Below, piece by piece: positions 21,601-35,277 of a stretch of 64,000 nucleotides of DNA. Within the stretch, counting starts at the first letter, position 1. The number at the start of each line of letters is the position of its first letter. The position numbers were made by a program, and so were the translations under genes. The notes under the pieces were generated by a model. The model was not told where the DNA came from and searched no databases. It saw only the letters and a program-made list of their open reading frames with translations. The DNA is from Galbula dea (taxonomy: Eukaryota > Chordata > Aves > Piciformes > Galbulidae): contig VWZX01000869.1 of NCBI GenBank assembly GCA_013399015.1, positions 62,001-126,000 of the forward strand. The letters run 5' to 3'.

Positions 21601-24057
21601 TTCTACCTTTTAATATTTCAATGTTCAGTCCAGAAGTGCTGTCACTGTGTTTTTATTTTTCATCTTTAAAATATTTTTAGAGGTTATTTAATGTCTCTAT
21701 CTTTCAAGAATTGGTGTAGTGACATAAATGATGGCAACCCTTCAGTGCCAAGCAGAGGTCACCTTTAGAGTGTTAGCTGCATAGAGTAAAAACCCATTGA
21801 GAATACAGACTGTAAAAACAGTGCCAATTTACTTCATCAGTTCTTAATATATTTAGGGTTATCTTTATTTCAGCAACAAAAATTAATACATATTACATTA
21901 AGGTTTCATAGTCTACTAATAGTCCCAGATTGATGTGACCAGTGGTGATAGTTGTGTAGTAAGTTTTCTAAAGCAAAACCACCCTAAAAATTGCTTTGTG
22001 TTCCAGGTGACTGAGTGAGGAACCAGGAGTATTCTACATCCTGCCTCAGAGGAAAGACATTAGCCAGATTTTAACTGTGGGAGTTAGCTTCAGAAAGAGG
22101 TTTTAATTCTTTGTCAAGTGGAGTTTGCAAATGGAATATTAAACTAAATTAAAACAAGATAAAGTAGAATAGCCTTTCTTTAATCACTAGGCTAAATCTG
22201 ATACATCAACCACACACATAAACACAGAATATTAATTTTAAAGATTTAAACTTCTAACTGTGAGCATTGTTGAGAGAAGCAATTTCAAAGTGAGTGAAAG
22301 AAAAGTCCAGGTCAGAGATGGAGTATGTGTAGCAATAATATCTCTTTAGAAACATACTCTTGCTCTGGTTTTGGCCACAATCCAAAATTCTACTTCTGAG
22401 ACATCCCAAACAATGGAGACGTTATAAATGAGAACCCATGGAACAGTGTCCTGCATCGGGCTGATGGTTTATAAAAGAGTGGTTTGTCTCAGCTAACCGT
22501 TCCACGTATATAAAATTAATGGTCTCAAAAGACAAGTAAATGCTTAGTGCACATAGCAAGCACATTGCAGAAATCCACTTAGATGTTACTAACTTTCCAT
22601 TAATTTCCTCTGCACCTTGCCAGAATAAGCAGGCAGCCGGCAGGGTACTCCCATGTGTAAGCCCAGACCTTGAATGTGTTGGTTCCTACAGGCAGATTCC
22701 TCACAGCAAACTTAAGGTGTTTAAATGAAAATAATCAGATTTTCAAAACTGTGAGAAACCCACAGTTGTTATGGGCATTGAGAAGATCTGCAACTTTTAG
22801 GCAAGCCGGGTACCTCCTCTTTAGGCACCTAACTCTAGTGCAGCTTTGGCCGCTCTAACTTAAAAATCTTGGTGTATGTCTGAAACTACAGGATTTTGTA
22901 GTGCTTGAAGTTCTTTTTACTCAATTAGGTTTTTTTATTACAATTATACAGATTATACATTCCCAAATTTAGAGAGTTTCCTGCTCATGCAGACTTCTTT
23001 CTCTCTTGCTCCCTGAAAACTTAAGCCAAACTGGTGTGAGTACCTTATACCTTCATACCTGCAAGTGTGCCAAAGGGATTTCTCTGAGCCAGGGTTTAAG
23101 AAGTAGAAGCTTGTGTTAGTGGTAATGACATGGGGCATTGTGTAGCCCCAGCTCTGCTGTGGGGGATGCAGGTTGCTGTCACTAGATAATGATACGGTGA
23201 TTTTCTGCCTCCACTTTTTGCAAAGGTTGTGAAATAAATCTGTTTTATTTGTGGTTTTGAATTTATTTCATTAATCAATCATCTGGATGTAAACTGAAGA
23301 GTAGAGTCTATCAAACCCTTTGTGTAGGTGGATGATGATCCACCCCAAGGAAAAGCCTGCTTCCTTTTAGCAAGGTACCTCCAGCACCCTGCCCACGATG
23401 AAGCTCCCAACCTTCCCCTTGACCCCCCATGAAGGTGAAGACAGCTCAGATGGCAGCCGCAGGCACTTGGCAAACCTCAGGAAGATGAAGACAAACTATG
23501 AAGCAAAATTCCTATGAAGCTGGGAATTTGACAGTGAGGACTAGAGTATCTGGACTTCAGGGAGTTAAGAGATGACTTCTGCTGAATCTCAGCCATTGGT
23601 CTGTGTGCAAGCCTGACACTGTCATATCTTGTTCCTGAGTGATTTCTGGTTTCTCTTTTCTAGCCTTTTAAGTTCAAATTGAAGACCATGTTTTGTGAGC
23701 ATTGGCTTTAATTAGCAGAAGATATGTACACAAGGGTGCATGTGTGTTACCAAATCAACCAAAAGACATGCTACATGGCCGTGACAGTGGGTGACAGAAT
23801 GAGAGTGTCTTCTCATACTACAGGCAATTTACACATCAGTTTTGGCAAACCCAGTCTCCTTTGGAAAACTAGTTTCTCTCAGGAAGCTTCTAGGATGAAC
23901 ATGACTTCATGCTATATTTTGTTTGAAGACTGCTTCCTTACTTTTGATGCCATTATATAAAGTTGCTAGTATTGCCAGATGACAGTTTGCAAAAAAAAGG
24001 TCCTATTCCAGTTCTGTTCAAAGTTCCTCAGGTCTTTGCAAGAAATAGAAAGTGATT

Positions 24058-24118
24058 AAAAATAAAAAAGATGATAAGTAATAAAAAAGTAATAAAAATT
24101 AAGATGATTAAATCTGGT
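24058..24118. repeat. A-rich low-complexity run
   Basis: AAGTAATAAAA-type units repeat imperfectly with GATGATTAAA at either side. There is no sign of a retroposed gene next to it. Confidence 0.6.
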
Positions 24119-26003
24119 GGTAACAAGATAAAAGAAAATTGCATGTGCATAGAATGTGTCATCCCTAAATATTTAAAAATAGATATTGTTCTGCATTTAT
24201 GAAACCAAAGTTATTTCTATGACTTTTGCAGGTATATTCAATAGACATAACACGGAAAAACATTTTGTGCATGAAACCACGCTTACACACATTATTTCAA
24301 GGACTTGTCCAAATGAAATAACCAGCTTGTTTTAAGGGGCAATTCAAAGTATTCATTCACCTATATGTCTATTAATTAAAAATGCATAAATATATTTATC
24401 CATATATCAATGGATTTTATTCCCTGTAGTGTCATCTTTACAGGGAAAGCTTAATGGTATGTTAGTAGCAAATAAGAAGCCTGAGGGGGATGAGGAGATG
24501 AGCCTGTTGTTTGCCACATGGAAGTTGCAGTTCCTGGATTAAGAGAAACATATCTTCTCTTGTATACTAAACAATCATACATTGTTTCATGAAGGAAATT
24601 TCTGATGTTTTTCTTCTGCATCTTGCACTTGTCCTGTAGGACAAAACAGATACATCAGAGCCACTCCGTGAGCTGCATTTCAGCACTTGAGCATTTCAGA
24701 GTCTTTGTGTCAGAACATTGCATTGGTGTGTGCCAAGTTCCTCTGCTACCTTGTAAGTGATTAGCATCATGTATTGATGAATCTTATCTTGTCATACTTT
24801 GGCATTCATCCAAATCTCCAAGTACACAAAGCAAATGATGACATTTACAATGTAATTTGAGTTTTTCTACTATAAATTGTGGACAATTCAACAAATTTCA
24901 AAGTGTAGGGTAGTCCTAGCTATACAGACCTTATTCTGGTGGTTGTATAATGCCCTCTGAGAAGAGGCAAATATAATTTACAGGGGGTTTCTATGCAAGG
25001 GGCTTGCACTTTCTACTGTTCCCAGGAGATGGCACACATCTTTTGAAAAAAATGTCTTCCTAAAGGAGCAGTGAGGTGTAGGAGGACATATTTCAATGCA
25101 CCATTCAGTCCTGCGATTTCCACTTGAAAAATTGAAAGTCAGTTGGCAAACCCCTTGGGATTTAGGAGAGATGGAATGGGGATTGCCATCCACAGAGAAG
25201 AGTTTGTATGAATAGCTCAGCAGGAGGAGGGCGAAGAATCCCCACCCAGCAACCGCATTTTCTTTGTGGCATAATATATGTAAGACGATAATACAATGCC
25301 CTCCTACTTTCATCTTTCTATATTGCCACTCATCAGCATTACAAAGAATGTAGCTATTAAAAGAACTGCCTCTTGGCACCCAGAAGCCATAGAACTGTAT
25401 TTTCTACAACAAAAAAACTCGAGCCTCTATTATTTGTTTTGCTACATTTGCAGCAGTCTCCCCATTAAGCTTGCTTCTCACAGCTCCCTGATCTCATTCC
25501 CTGTTGGATCTAGATCAGACACGCAAGAGGTCAGGCTGACTTTCAAACCTTCTTGCAGGCTGGCAGGCACAGAAAAGTGTAGCAGTAATAAGGATTAAAA
25601 AGTTCTCAGATGGGCCTACCAATGTGGAAAGCCCCTCCTTCCCCAGACTTGCCACCTTCTGAAACTCTTGGCATAAACACCAGATCTATTTAGGGAGCAT
25701 CAATAAACCTCTAGATATTTGGACCAACCCTTGCAATCATGGGGGCCTGTCCTGAAGCTCCTACAAATACACTCCTAAGCAGGTCTGGCAAAAGTTGTGA
25801 AAGGTCTTGCAACTCCTTCTAATGAAGGAGAGTTGCTACCAATTTATTGTGGCAATCAGGTCTTGAAAGTGAAATCTGAGGCAGTGAAGGACCATTGGAC
25901 ATTGCTCTTGTTACTAATATATTAGTGTGCAGGTGTTTGTGGCAAATGGGACCTGCTATGTTATATGTCATGACACACTGCCTGCATGTTCAAACCTACA
26001 TTT

Positions 26004-26023
26004 AAAAAAAAAAATAAAAAAGT
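26004..26023. repeat. A-run
   Basis: Eleven As, a T and six more As. Such runs can be tails of retroposed sequence, but no upstream body is recognisable and no flanking duplication was found. Confidence 0.6.
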
Positions 26024-26379
26024 TTAAAAAACCTTTGCTGAAAGGGAAGCAGTGGAACCACCAGCAGTAGCTGCAAAAGCCAATATCTAATCTATCAGCA
26101 GTCATCTCCCTACATGCTGACAGCCAAGACTAAGGTAGCTGCAGTGGAGAAGGTAGTGCATTGTGTCAGTCACTGAAGGAAGCTGCAGCCAGAAGGAAAA
26201 CCAGAAATATTTAAGAACTGGTTGCCCAGCTACTGCAGCAATCAGCATCTTCACCACTCATCGCAGTCAAGGGATTAGCTTGACTGCATGTGGAATCAGC
26301 TCTAAATTTGATCACAGGGGATGTGTGAGGTTCCACACCTGTGTTTCAGAGCTGGGCATGGGATTCCTGATTATCACAT

Positions 26380-26482
26380 AATCACAGAATGTCAGGACTT
26401 CGAAGGAACCTCGAAAGATCACCTTGTCCAATCCCCCTGTCAGAGCAGGAATCTCTAGACTAAGTCACAACAAAGCTTCCCT
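26380..26482 (-). mobile_element. Old CR1 LINE 3' end (minus strand)
   Basis: The start AATCACAGAATGTCAGGACTT is a diverged form of the inverted CR1 terminus. The order that follows (GATCACCTTGTCCAATCCCCCTG, then GCAGGAATCTCTAGACTAAGTCACA) matches the copy at 63744 position by position with many changes. It is a short, old fragment without coding capacity. Confidence 0.8.
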
Positions 26483-29400
26483 ATGTGGGAATCAAACCAA
26501 CATCCAGACTGTTACATTACAGACAACCTAGGCACTAATTTGTGGGAGTGTAGAGAGAGGAGCGCAGACTAAAGAGGGCTATAATGTTCAACAGCTGCTG
26601 CCAGGTATTGTGTGTGTTCTTTGTTATGTGGTGGGTTACATAGTTGCACCTCCCCATTCCTCCCATGAGCACAAGAGCTGGAGCCATTTTCGCAGGTGCT
26701 ATAAAAAGAAAAACCTGAAGAGGCTGCTCAGTCCAGATGTCCCTAGTTTGCTAGTGCTGCCATTTATGGGGGCCAACTTTTAGCTAAGGCCTAACTGTTC
26801 AGGACAAGGGTCACTTGTGTCACTGCCTGGATCACCTGCCACACAGGTCTTCCTTCAGCTGTGAGCAGTGACCCTGGAGTGCACTAAGACTGCAACAGGC
26901 AACATGTCTTAATTCCCCAAGGCAGTGAAACTCATAACTTGAACCCCACTGTCTGTGGGAGCGTGCTGTTGGGACACCCATTTTGTACACCTGATTTGTC
27001 TGGAGAAAGGCTCTTACTCTATGTCACCATCTTCTACCAGGTGGGCACTCTGGTAATTGTTGGTGTGCTTGGGTGCCTGGCCACCACTTCTCAGAGAAAA
27101 CATGGCCTCTCTGGGACACTGGGAAATCTTAAAGCAATTTGACAGCAGGATTCTCTCAGCCTGCTTATTTTCACTGTGTTCAACACAACAGAGTTGGGGC
27201 CAGTTTCAGGCTTTGAGGGTCACAAAGAATTGAGATGAGCCTATGCCAGCTCCACTAAAACAAAAGTAAGTGAACAGCTGGTAGCAGGTAAGTGGCATAT
27301 TTTTCAAGCTCCTGTGGGATGTTTGAAATGCACTTATCTTGATGTTAGTGGATAGTTTTAAAGGAGGGCCCTGGATTTGCTGTACTCAGCTGTTTGCTTA
27401 TTCTACCAAATATGACACAGCTAAGACACAGCTCTTCAAGAAATGAAAGGTTAAATTTGGATGCCATCCACAGGAAATGGGAGCACAAGGGTGAGCATGT
27501 GTTTTGAAATACAGATGTTACAATTCCTATTCTAGCTTGCAAAACAAACCCCAACCCCATACCATGTCACTTTAATGATTTATAAGCACATCTTTAAAAA
27601 AATCACTTATTCAGTTCCCTGTGATGGCTCTCTGGTACACATGAGCCTCAGCAGCCTGTTTGTTTCTTGTGCTGCAGAGGTTATTGGTTTTACTGATGGA
27701 CAGGCTGTGGCTGCCCAGAAGCAGATGTGCAAGTGGGGGGAGGTGGGGAAACTCAAAGCCTTCATCTCCTTGGGCAGGTATTCAACAAGCAGCAATCACA
27801 GCCGTGCGTCTTGCAGTCACCAGTCCAAAAAAAGCAGGTGAGCCATACCACCAATCATAACTACACTGTTTAAATGGAGTGAATGCATTTCCTTCTGACA
27901 CTGCCCACTGAGCTGTTTTGGAGATGTTTGTGCTGCATCCTGAGATGTGTCAGTGAGCTGTTCCAAGCACTGTGTTAGTGCTCATCAAAGAAAATCAAAT
28001 GGCTTCTTGGATTTTCTGACTCTCCTCCTTCATTCACAGGAAAAGAAATCCTGTGTCTGAAAACTCTGAGGCTTTCAAGAGCTTCTATACAGTCTACATT
28101 GCCGAGGCCCTTGGACACCTTGTTTTCAGAAGGGCTGGACATCCACAGGGACTTTGCTGCTCAGAAAACCAGGAGAGTTATAGCTGTAGGAATTTTGTCA
28201 TCTAGTTAGGGAGAACAGGAGTAGATTTAAATCCAGGCACGCACATGCAGAAGTACAAGTGAAAGAAAAGGTGAAAATGAGATCAATGACATATGGACAC
28301 AATTATTAAAGCACTGATTAATCATTTAGGATTTACTCTGAATCATACCATAATGGAAGAAACTAAAGGAAGGTGTTTCTCATTTTTGACTAACTCAAAA
28401 TCTAAACCATACTTAATATATTATCAGTTTTCAAAAATAAACTTGTCTGACAGCATGCTGTCTATTTTTTATGTAAGATTTACTGCTTTTTAGAGCTGAA
28501 ATATGCAAAGGGACACCTTTGTATGGTAATGATAAATGGCTTATCTCTGTTGACTTCACTGAAGCTATGTTATATTTTTCTGGTTTTTGAACATCTGACC
28601 TAAAGGGCTAGAAAATCTTTGAGCTGATGATCACTAAAACCTGTTTCTAAATGCAAGTATTGCAACAGTTTTTCTAAGGACTAAGAAATATTCGAGACTA
28701 TTAAGTATGAAGCTCACAAAATTATGAAATATTTCCGAAGCTATATAGACTAGACTTCCTTTTCCCCCACATACTGAATCTCTTCTCATTGAAATTTGTG
28801 TATATTTTTCATGACCTACCCAGATTCCTTTTTTAGAAGAAGTTGGTCAGCTTAGATGCTAAATTCTGGTTTTTCCCTTTAACATTCTATGTGGCATCAT
28901 GTTACAGAGAATTAGAAACTTTCAGCATCTTTGGAAAGGGCCTCAGCCCTCTGAGGAGCGAACTGACAATGATTAACATCAACATTTCAATGATTGCCAC
29001 TTTACCCATCTCACAGATACCCTAAAGGTTTTCTTCCATTATGTAACTACAGTTGAAGACTAAAAATGCTTTCCACTGTAGAAACAGCTATCTGAAGTTC
29101 ATTTTCATTTCTCCTTTTCACGTGCAACTGTTTACTCCATTGTCAGAGTAATACTAAGAAAAGCAAATGGTGGTAAAAGCAGAAATGAAAGCAGATGAAA
29201 AAAAACCAAAATAAAATTTAAAAAAAGTGCAGCCATTTCAATTTGGTTAAAATTGAGACTTTTAGGGTTAACTCTGGCTACAGAAAGCAGCAACAGCCAG
29301 TCTCAGGGACAGAAGAGCAAACAAGAAGATGTACTGAGCTTCTCACCAGGAGAATTACTGGCTTCTGCTCAAAGGGAACATCTGCCAAAACTTGAGCTGG

Positions 29401-31600
29401 TCTGGGTAGAGTTAGCCTGATATAAAAACAATTCTATTAATCAACTGTTAAGGACCAGGCAGGGAAAAGTTACAATTTGGTCTCAGGCTAGTCACTGCAC
29501 CATAAAACTTCCTTGAGAATTGTTTGATATTTCTTTCACAGACTAAATGTTTTGATTACCAATGCAGTGTTTTCCCATGAGGCATATCTTAAAGAGATAT
29601 GGTGCCAGGACCAAGTAGGATGAGATTATAAAATATAAGAACCTGGAACATGAGAAGTCTGAAACTCAGCTGTGAAAATGTTTATTGGATAAATGTTTAC
29701 TCTGCCGCATGTTCATATTTATTTTTCCTTCGAACCTTTGAGTCTCCTTACTGCTTCACTGAGACAATTAATTCTCCTTGGAAAACATGACATGGTTAAT
29801 TAAACAGGTGAGAGAAACTAGTTTCTCGACTGTCTGGAGATTCAAAGATCCAATTGCAATTTACAAAGAATATGTTACAGTTGTTAACATCATGTGAATC
29901 CTGGGTTGTCTGAGAATGATAAACACATGAATACTGTAGAAAATATCCTTCGGAAACCTGAGCTCTTACTCATCAAGGCCAGCCCTTTTCTGATCCAGGT
30001 GGTCACAGCACACTGTGTTTTTTTGTGAATGGATTGTGCTTTGTCTTAGAAAGACCTAAGGATTTTACCCCCTTTTTTCATTTTAAAGACTGTCTGCTCT
30101 GAAACCTCACTCCATTGATGGTTGAGAAACAGATTCTAAATCCCCTGGCTATTTTGCAGCCATTTCTTCTGCTGCTAAAATTGTTCTTAGCTTTAGCAGC
30201 CTGTCTTCTTGCCTGATGTTAGTCTTCATGATATATCTATGAAGTCTTCACCTTGCTGGCCTGAGCCACACAGGCCTGTGGGGCACATTGTTGTGTGGAG
30301 GGCTGTGTGGTGACTTTGTGCATGTGAGCCAGCCCTGCTTGGGCCATGTGGAATGCCCACCGCATCTTCTCTGTGGAGCCCACCTCGGCTCTGGTCCCAT
30401 TCACTCCCTACCCACCACAAGGCCTCAACAGGAGCTTGAAGGTGTACAGAAGGTGGCAGCTAAGCCCTCATTAAAAGAGCTTGCAGAAATAAACTTGGAC
30501 TATAGAAGATAAATCTAGAAAATGGTACAGAAATTACCTATGAGACCATATAAATGAGTCTAAACTCTTTTTAGGGAGAGACTGTTACTTCCCCCAGTTT
30601 TACCTTAATCCTGGTGTGGCACTGATCTGCAGCCTCTCAGTACTATTTCAATCTCAGCACTAAGTATTAGCATAGTGGGGAGTTTCTAACCATGCTATAA
30701 TACCTGTTGCACTAAGTAAGGCCTATGCAATTAGTTTTATTTATGTTGGGAGGGACTTAACATGACAAAAAAGGCACAGATCTGGGTGGGGAATGAGAAC
30801 AGGATACTCTGGCAGCGAACTTTCTTTACTACACGGAGCAGTAAGATGTGCTCTTCTTTGCCTCTCATTAGTGCCTGCAGGCTGTCTTTCAAGGTTTTCC
30901 ACACAGAGATCAGAGAACTATATGTAAATTCTTTACATTCAGCTATTGTTTAATGCATGTCTTATTTTACTATTTTTAATGCATTATCTGTAAACATGCA
31001 CTACTGTTTGGCCAATGTTACCTTTTGTTTAAGGTTACTTCAGTCTCAGTTATTTGTGGAATGCTTTTTTATTCCTTTGGGCAGTCAGTGCATAACTTGC
31101 AATTTTCTAATTTTTTTGGAGAAAAAAATATCTCAGATCACTTTTACGCATCTTTTACATAGCTGTTAAATATTATCAGGCATACTTATTCACTTGAACC
31201 CCACCACATCTGCAATTGTTGAAAGTAAGAGGTTCTCTCTATAGCAACCAGAGCATGTTCAGTTTTTTTGTTGTAAAATACCGAGAGCCAGATTTTGCTC
31301 TCAGATCCTCAGTAGACTTTTTTCTTTTTTTCTGATGTTCTTTTGTTCTTGAGAGCGAATAAAGTCCTAATGTTTTTCCAGTGCACGTGCCTCAAGATCA
31401 AACTTATTTTGTCAACTTTCTGAACAAACAGTTTGCTGATTTTCCTCTCAATCCAAAATGTATTAATGGGTGTTCAGAAGAGGATATGCATTGAATGGAT
31501 CTGGACAGAATTAGTGACGATGAAATGTTAACTGCAATAGATTCTTTCTGTGAAGCCTTTAGAACTAATTCCAAAAGCATACATGACTGTGAACTTTTAA
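26483..31600. other. Unique DNA, no gene seen
   Basis: All frames are under 90 codons. A TATA/Inr-like site near 26700 is listed separately. Around 27575-27860 there are overlapping plus and minus frames without family resemblance. Confidence 0.5.
26700..26733 (+). promoter_or_regulatory. TATA box with well-spaced initiator (candidate core promoter)
   Basis: TATAAAAAG at 26700-26708 is followed by CTCAGTCC, whose A at 26730 would be an initiator start exactly 30 bases downstream of the first T. This is the textbook spacing for a TATA/Inr core promoter. The surrounding 200 bases are richer in GC than the neighbourhood. No recognised coding frame follows, so any product would be non-coding or spliced to distant exons. 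A decayed LTR is an alternative, but no TG...CA ends or target duplication were identified. Confidence 0.3.
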
Positions 31601-31663
31601 TTGGATAATTCTTGCCTGTTGACTTTCTTCCAGCTTCATCCTGTAAGGCAATGTGTGTCAAGT
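31601..31663 (+). repeat. 63-bp direct duplication, copy 1
   Basis: Bases 31607-31663 are identical over 57 bases to 35284-35340, and extending left to 31601 adds six bases with one mismatch. The sequence is of ordinary complexity and belongs to no repeat family I recognise. Its partner lies 3.7 kb downstream in the same orientation. Confidence 0.95.
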
Positions 31664-34600
31664 CTGCAGAGTCACTTGCATATCTCTGTATCCCTATTTT
31701 CCATCTGTAAGTGTAAACAACTATTTGCCCATGCAAAATGGGTCTTTAGATGTGCAAATACTTGATCCTCTTGCATAAATATTTTTCTGCAAGCAGCTCT
31801 GTTTGCAAGGATGACTACATGAAATACAGGTATGTTTGAAATAAAATTAAATACAAATAGTACAGAACTATTTACATGAATGACTGCATACACAAAAAGG
31901 GGGCCTTTAACTGAGATTGGGGACTTCTGTCTCATATCATCTCTCATGTTTATTGTATTTCTTTATGTCTATGAAACTACCTCAGTAGTTTTAGCAGTGA
32001 ACCTAGCAGATACACCAACAAAACATCTAAGCACAGGCTCAACTTCAGTGGAACATAAGACCCAAGCAAATTTAAGCAGATGCTTCAGTGCTTTGCTGCA
32101 TTGGACTCACATTTAGATCCAGTACTCGACATTTTTCCAAGCTTCCCTATTTCCTACACTACAAGGCAAATAAATTTAAATGGAAAGAGTTTATCAAGGA
32201 TGCAGCATTTGATGTTGTCAGATATATTTTATAGCCATATTCCTTTGGTAGTCCAAGTTGATTTGAGTAAGGGCTGAGAAATTCAAACACATGCTGTACA
32301 CTGTATCTAGCATTTTCATAGTTGTTAAGAAAACAGCGATCTTATTGATCTGCAAGTTACCTTCCAGCTCTCCAAAAGCAAACTCTGTGACATTTACTCC
32401 TCCAGAAAAATTTATACATTGGCCATTGAATGTTATTTAACAGCACAAATCTTTATGTTTAATTTAACTGACCAACCTATTAAGTGGGAATCACATTATT
32501 CTTGAATAATCAATGTTCAGCTGGTGGTCCAGGATGCCAAGCGCTATTTCTAAGAACATCACATTTGTCTTCATTTCCGAGTGGGATAGTTATTGTAGAG
32601 CAATATCACAGATGATTAGTTATGCAGTGTTGTTTTGTGAAAGGCCTAGCCTTGAGCAGGGGGGTACAAGAAATCGTGTTTCCCTGGTGTTGACGCGTCA
32701 GAAGGGAACTTGCACTCCTTAACAAATGGTCTTTTTTGTAGCTTATTAGTGCACAAGACAATTGCTCTTTTCTTTTGGGAATGAGGTGGTATGAGACTGA
32801 GAGAGCTCCTGACTCCCTTTGACTGCTTTCAGGTATGGTGTACAGAGAGGTAGGGCAAACCTCTGTCTTCTGTCATCTTCACTTTGGCTTTCTACCAAGT
32901 TCTTCACTGCTGTGTCTATGATTCCCATTCCCCACTCTCCCTTGTATTATCATTACAAGATGAATGTGGAAATTCAAGACCTTGGCCCTGGGACCTGGAA
33001 TTTGCTGGCTCTACTGTACAAGGCTGGGCTGCAGATATTTTGTAAACTCAGAAAAAAACAAGAACACCTGATTGGCTTAATATTTTTTGCTGGTGACTTT
33101 ACTGGCACTTTAAATTAGATTAAAATTAGAAGTCAAGTCTCATAACACTGTTCTATAAGAAAACCAAAATGCTTCTTATTAGAAATACTTTAATTTTCCA
33201 TTTACAAGGTTGTAGCTATTTCTTTACCAAGATATTCTCCACCTTTGTTCATCCCCTATCTTGTTGATGATTCATATGTGATTACTGCTAACTTAATACT
33301 AGAGAGATTACTTTATTTGTACTGCAGATATAGTTTTCATTTACATATCATAAATACGTACAGTAGGCTCAGCTTTTAGAAGTATAACCTTTTATAAAAC
33401 TTTAATTAGATCTGGCCTTTTTGCAAATATTTTATTTCTATTTGTTTAAATTTAGTTCTTACTTGACAAAACATTTGTACATTCGGTCCACTTTTTAAAA
33501 AACAGGTAAAATTTTCTGTGCTATATGGTCTAATTCCCTGCATACTTCCAAAATGCCACTTAGTGAAAACCAACCACAAAGACAAACTCTGTTATTCAGC
33601 AGTTGCATTTAAGATAGCAAAGATCAGCTTCCATGTGGACAGGACCTTAGATCAAACGAGAGGAATGGGCTAAGAGATTGTAAGACTGGGAACAGATGAA
33701 ATCATGTGACAGGCTTTATTGCTAGTGAAATCTGTTTCCACTTGCTGCCGCCCACTAATTTGACAATAGATTGCATCATGTGGTTGCAGCAACTGAGATG
33801 ACTAGCAACCATTTTAAAATGCATTCCTTAAAGGGGAAAACACCCTATAAAAGCAGTGGAACAGAGAGACAGTCTTGTGATGATATTTTGAATTTTAGAT
33901 AAATACAGTAAAGTGTGCTGCAGTATATTAAATGTAACATAAACTAAGTACTCAGTGAGGACCTAAAATATAAGCCTAAATTTGCTTATTGAGAGATAAT
34001 TCTTAGTGGACAAAGACAGCTAAGAGTTTTGCTAAGGGTAATTTAGCTCATACTAGAATTGCAATTACCACTTAAGTACTGTATGGGAAATGCACAACGT
34101 TTTTCAAAGCAGAAAAATAAATAATAATGAACCCTTAGCTTAAAATTGTAATTCTCTCTGTGTTCTTCTCTTGTAAAGAAAAAATCTACATTTCAAAGGA
34201 ATATTTTCTTACATATGGAAATGCTTATTTTCTAGCTACTGAAGATCTGCCAGGAAATATTAGAGAATATCATGTTCAGAGTTTTAGAAGGCAAATTGCT
34301 TCTGCATACGCTGTATCTAGCAGACAGCTTTATGGTGCTCTTTACCTGTCTGTCATAACATCATCAGTTTTTCCAAAGTACCTGAAGCCTTTGAAAGTTA
34401 AGAACTGTAGCAGTATACCTTCACATGACACATGTATTTAGCAATGCTAAGCTGATTAGCAAGTAAATATAAACAACAGAGTTATGTTTATTATTAAGTG
34501 TTCCTTGATGAAGGGAAAAAAAATGAAATACTTCCATCAGCATAAGAAGATGGATTTTAAAGAGCAAAGCACATATGATATGGCTGTGCACCTTCAAAAA

Positions 34601-35277
34601 TGAGTTTCAGATGTACTTTATTGTCTTAATTTATACCCTACAGAAGAAGGGGGGGCCACCTTAGCTGTGGAAGATTTGGCTTTTTAGACATAAACACTGA
34701 CTTTAAAACATTTCAGCAGCGTTTTCAGATTGTCACAGTGAGCAGAAACATCCACGTTGTTAACCAGATGGGAGATTTCACATGCGTTTCTTAAACTGGT
34801 TAATTTTCTTCTTTAGTGCAGAGAAGCCAAGAACTAATGCTGAGGTCTGGGACATACTTTCAAATGCTTTTCGTGTCAAATTCCATGAACCCAGAAAGTC
34901 TTACTCCTTTATTTATTTGGTTGGTTTTATTTTAGAGAGAAAACAGTGCATTTCTGTCAATTTGTTCTTAATCTGGTTTAAACCATTCTGGTATTCTGCT
35001 CAAAAAAAAAAAAGTCTTTGAAACTGCCAGGAGAATTTGAAAAACTATTTCAGTAATAAAAATTGAGCTCTCCTTATATTTACACTGAGAGAAGCTTTAA
35101 CTGATTGAGTAAGTGCTGCAGAAACGCCCCGTGGTAATACCTTTGAGGAAGTTTCCATCACCACTGCATTTATCATTTGTTTGGTCTTAGCCCATTTTAA
35201 CAAATCACAAATGCTAATAGATCTCATACCTCTGTCTGTTTGCAGTTTTGTTTATATCATTCCCATTACCTTTTTCT
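31664..35277. other. Unique DNA between the two duplicated blocks
   Basis: No frame exceeds 110 codons and none is recognised. It contains the candidate regulatory region at 33680-33880. The frame at 34160-34441 (93 codons) has an acceptor-like TTTCTAG near 34230 but no matching donor or family. Confidence 0.5.
33680..33880 (+). promoter_or_regulatory. Possible conserved element ending in a TATA-type core promoter
   Basis: TATAAAAG at 33846-33853 lies 25 bases before an initiator-like CAGTCTT (A at 33871). Upstream, TTGCATCA (C/EBP-like) and CATGTG (E-box) fall near 33770-33782, and GCTGCCGCCC near 33744 is a short GC-rich block in AT-rich DNA. The texture resembles a conserved non-coding element. 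Without alignments this is inference, and no downstream coding exon is recognised. Confidence 0.25.

Larger units (their letters stand above)
16174..26379. other. About 10 kb of unique DNA, no gene seen
   Basis: The frames here are all under 110 codons except 24978-25379 on the minus strand (133 codons), which has no domain and overlaps a 100-codon plus-strand frame. An AT microsatellite near 18531, an A-rich run near 24058 and an A-run at 26004 are the only low-complexity features. No repeat family was recognised. Confidence 0.5.

Noticed and set aside
24978..25379. 133-codon minus-strand frame
   Set aside because: No domain, overlaps a plus-strand frame, and composition follows the local base content.
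26004..26023. A-run considered as the tail of a processed pseudogene
   Set aside because: No gene-like body upstream and no flanking duplication.
29812..29827. Perfect 16-base palindrome GAGAAACTAGTTTCTC
   Set aside because: About one 16-base palindrome is expected by chance in 64 kb, and nothing around it suggests a protein site.
32691..32700. Palindrome TGACGCGTCA with two CpGs, CRE-like
   Set aside because: Ten-base palindromes are common by chance, and it is not a known exact CRE or ATF site.
34160..34441. 93-codon frame with an acceptor-like TTTCTAG near 34230, considered as an exon
   Set aside because: No donor site in a fitting place and no recognisable protein family.
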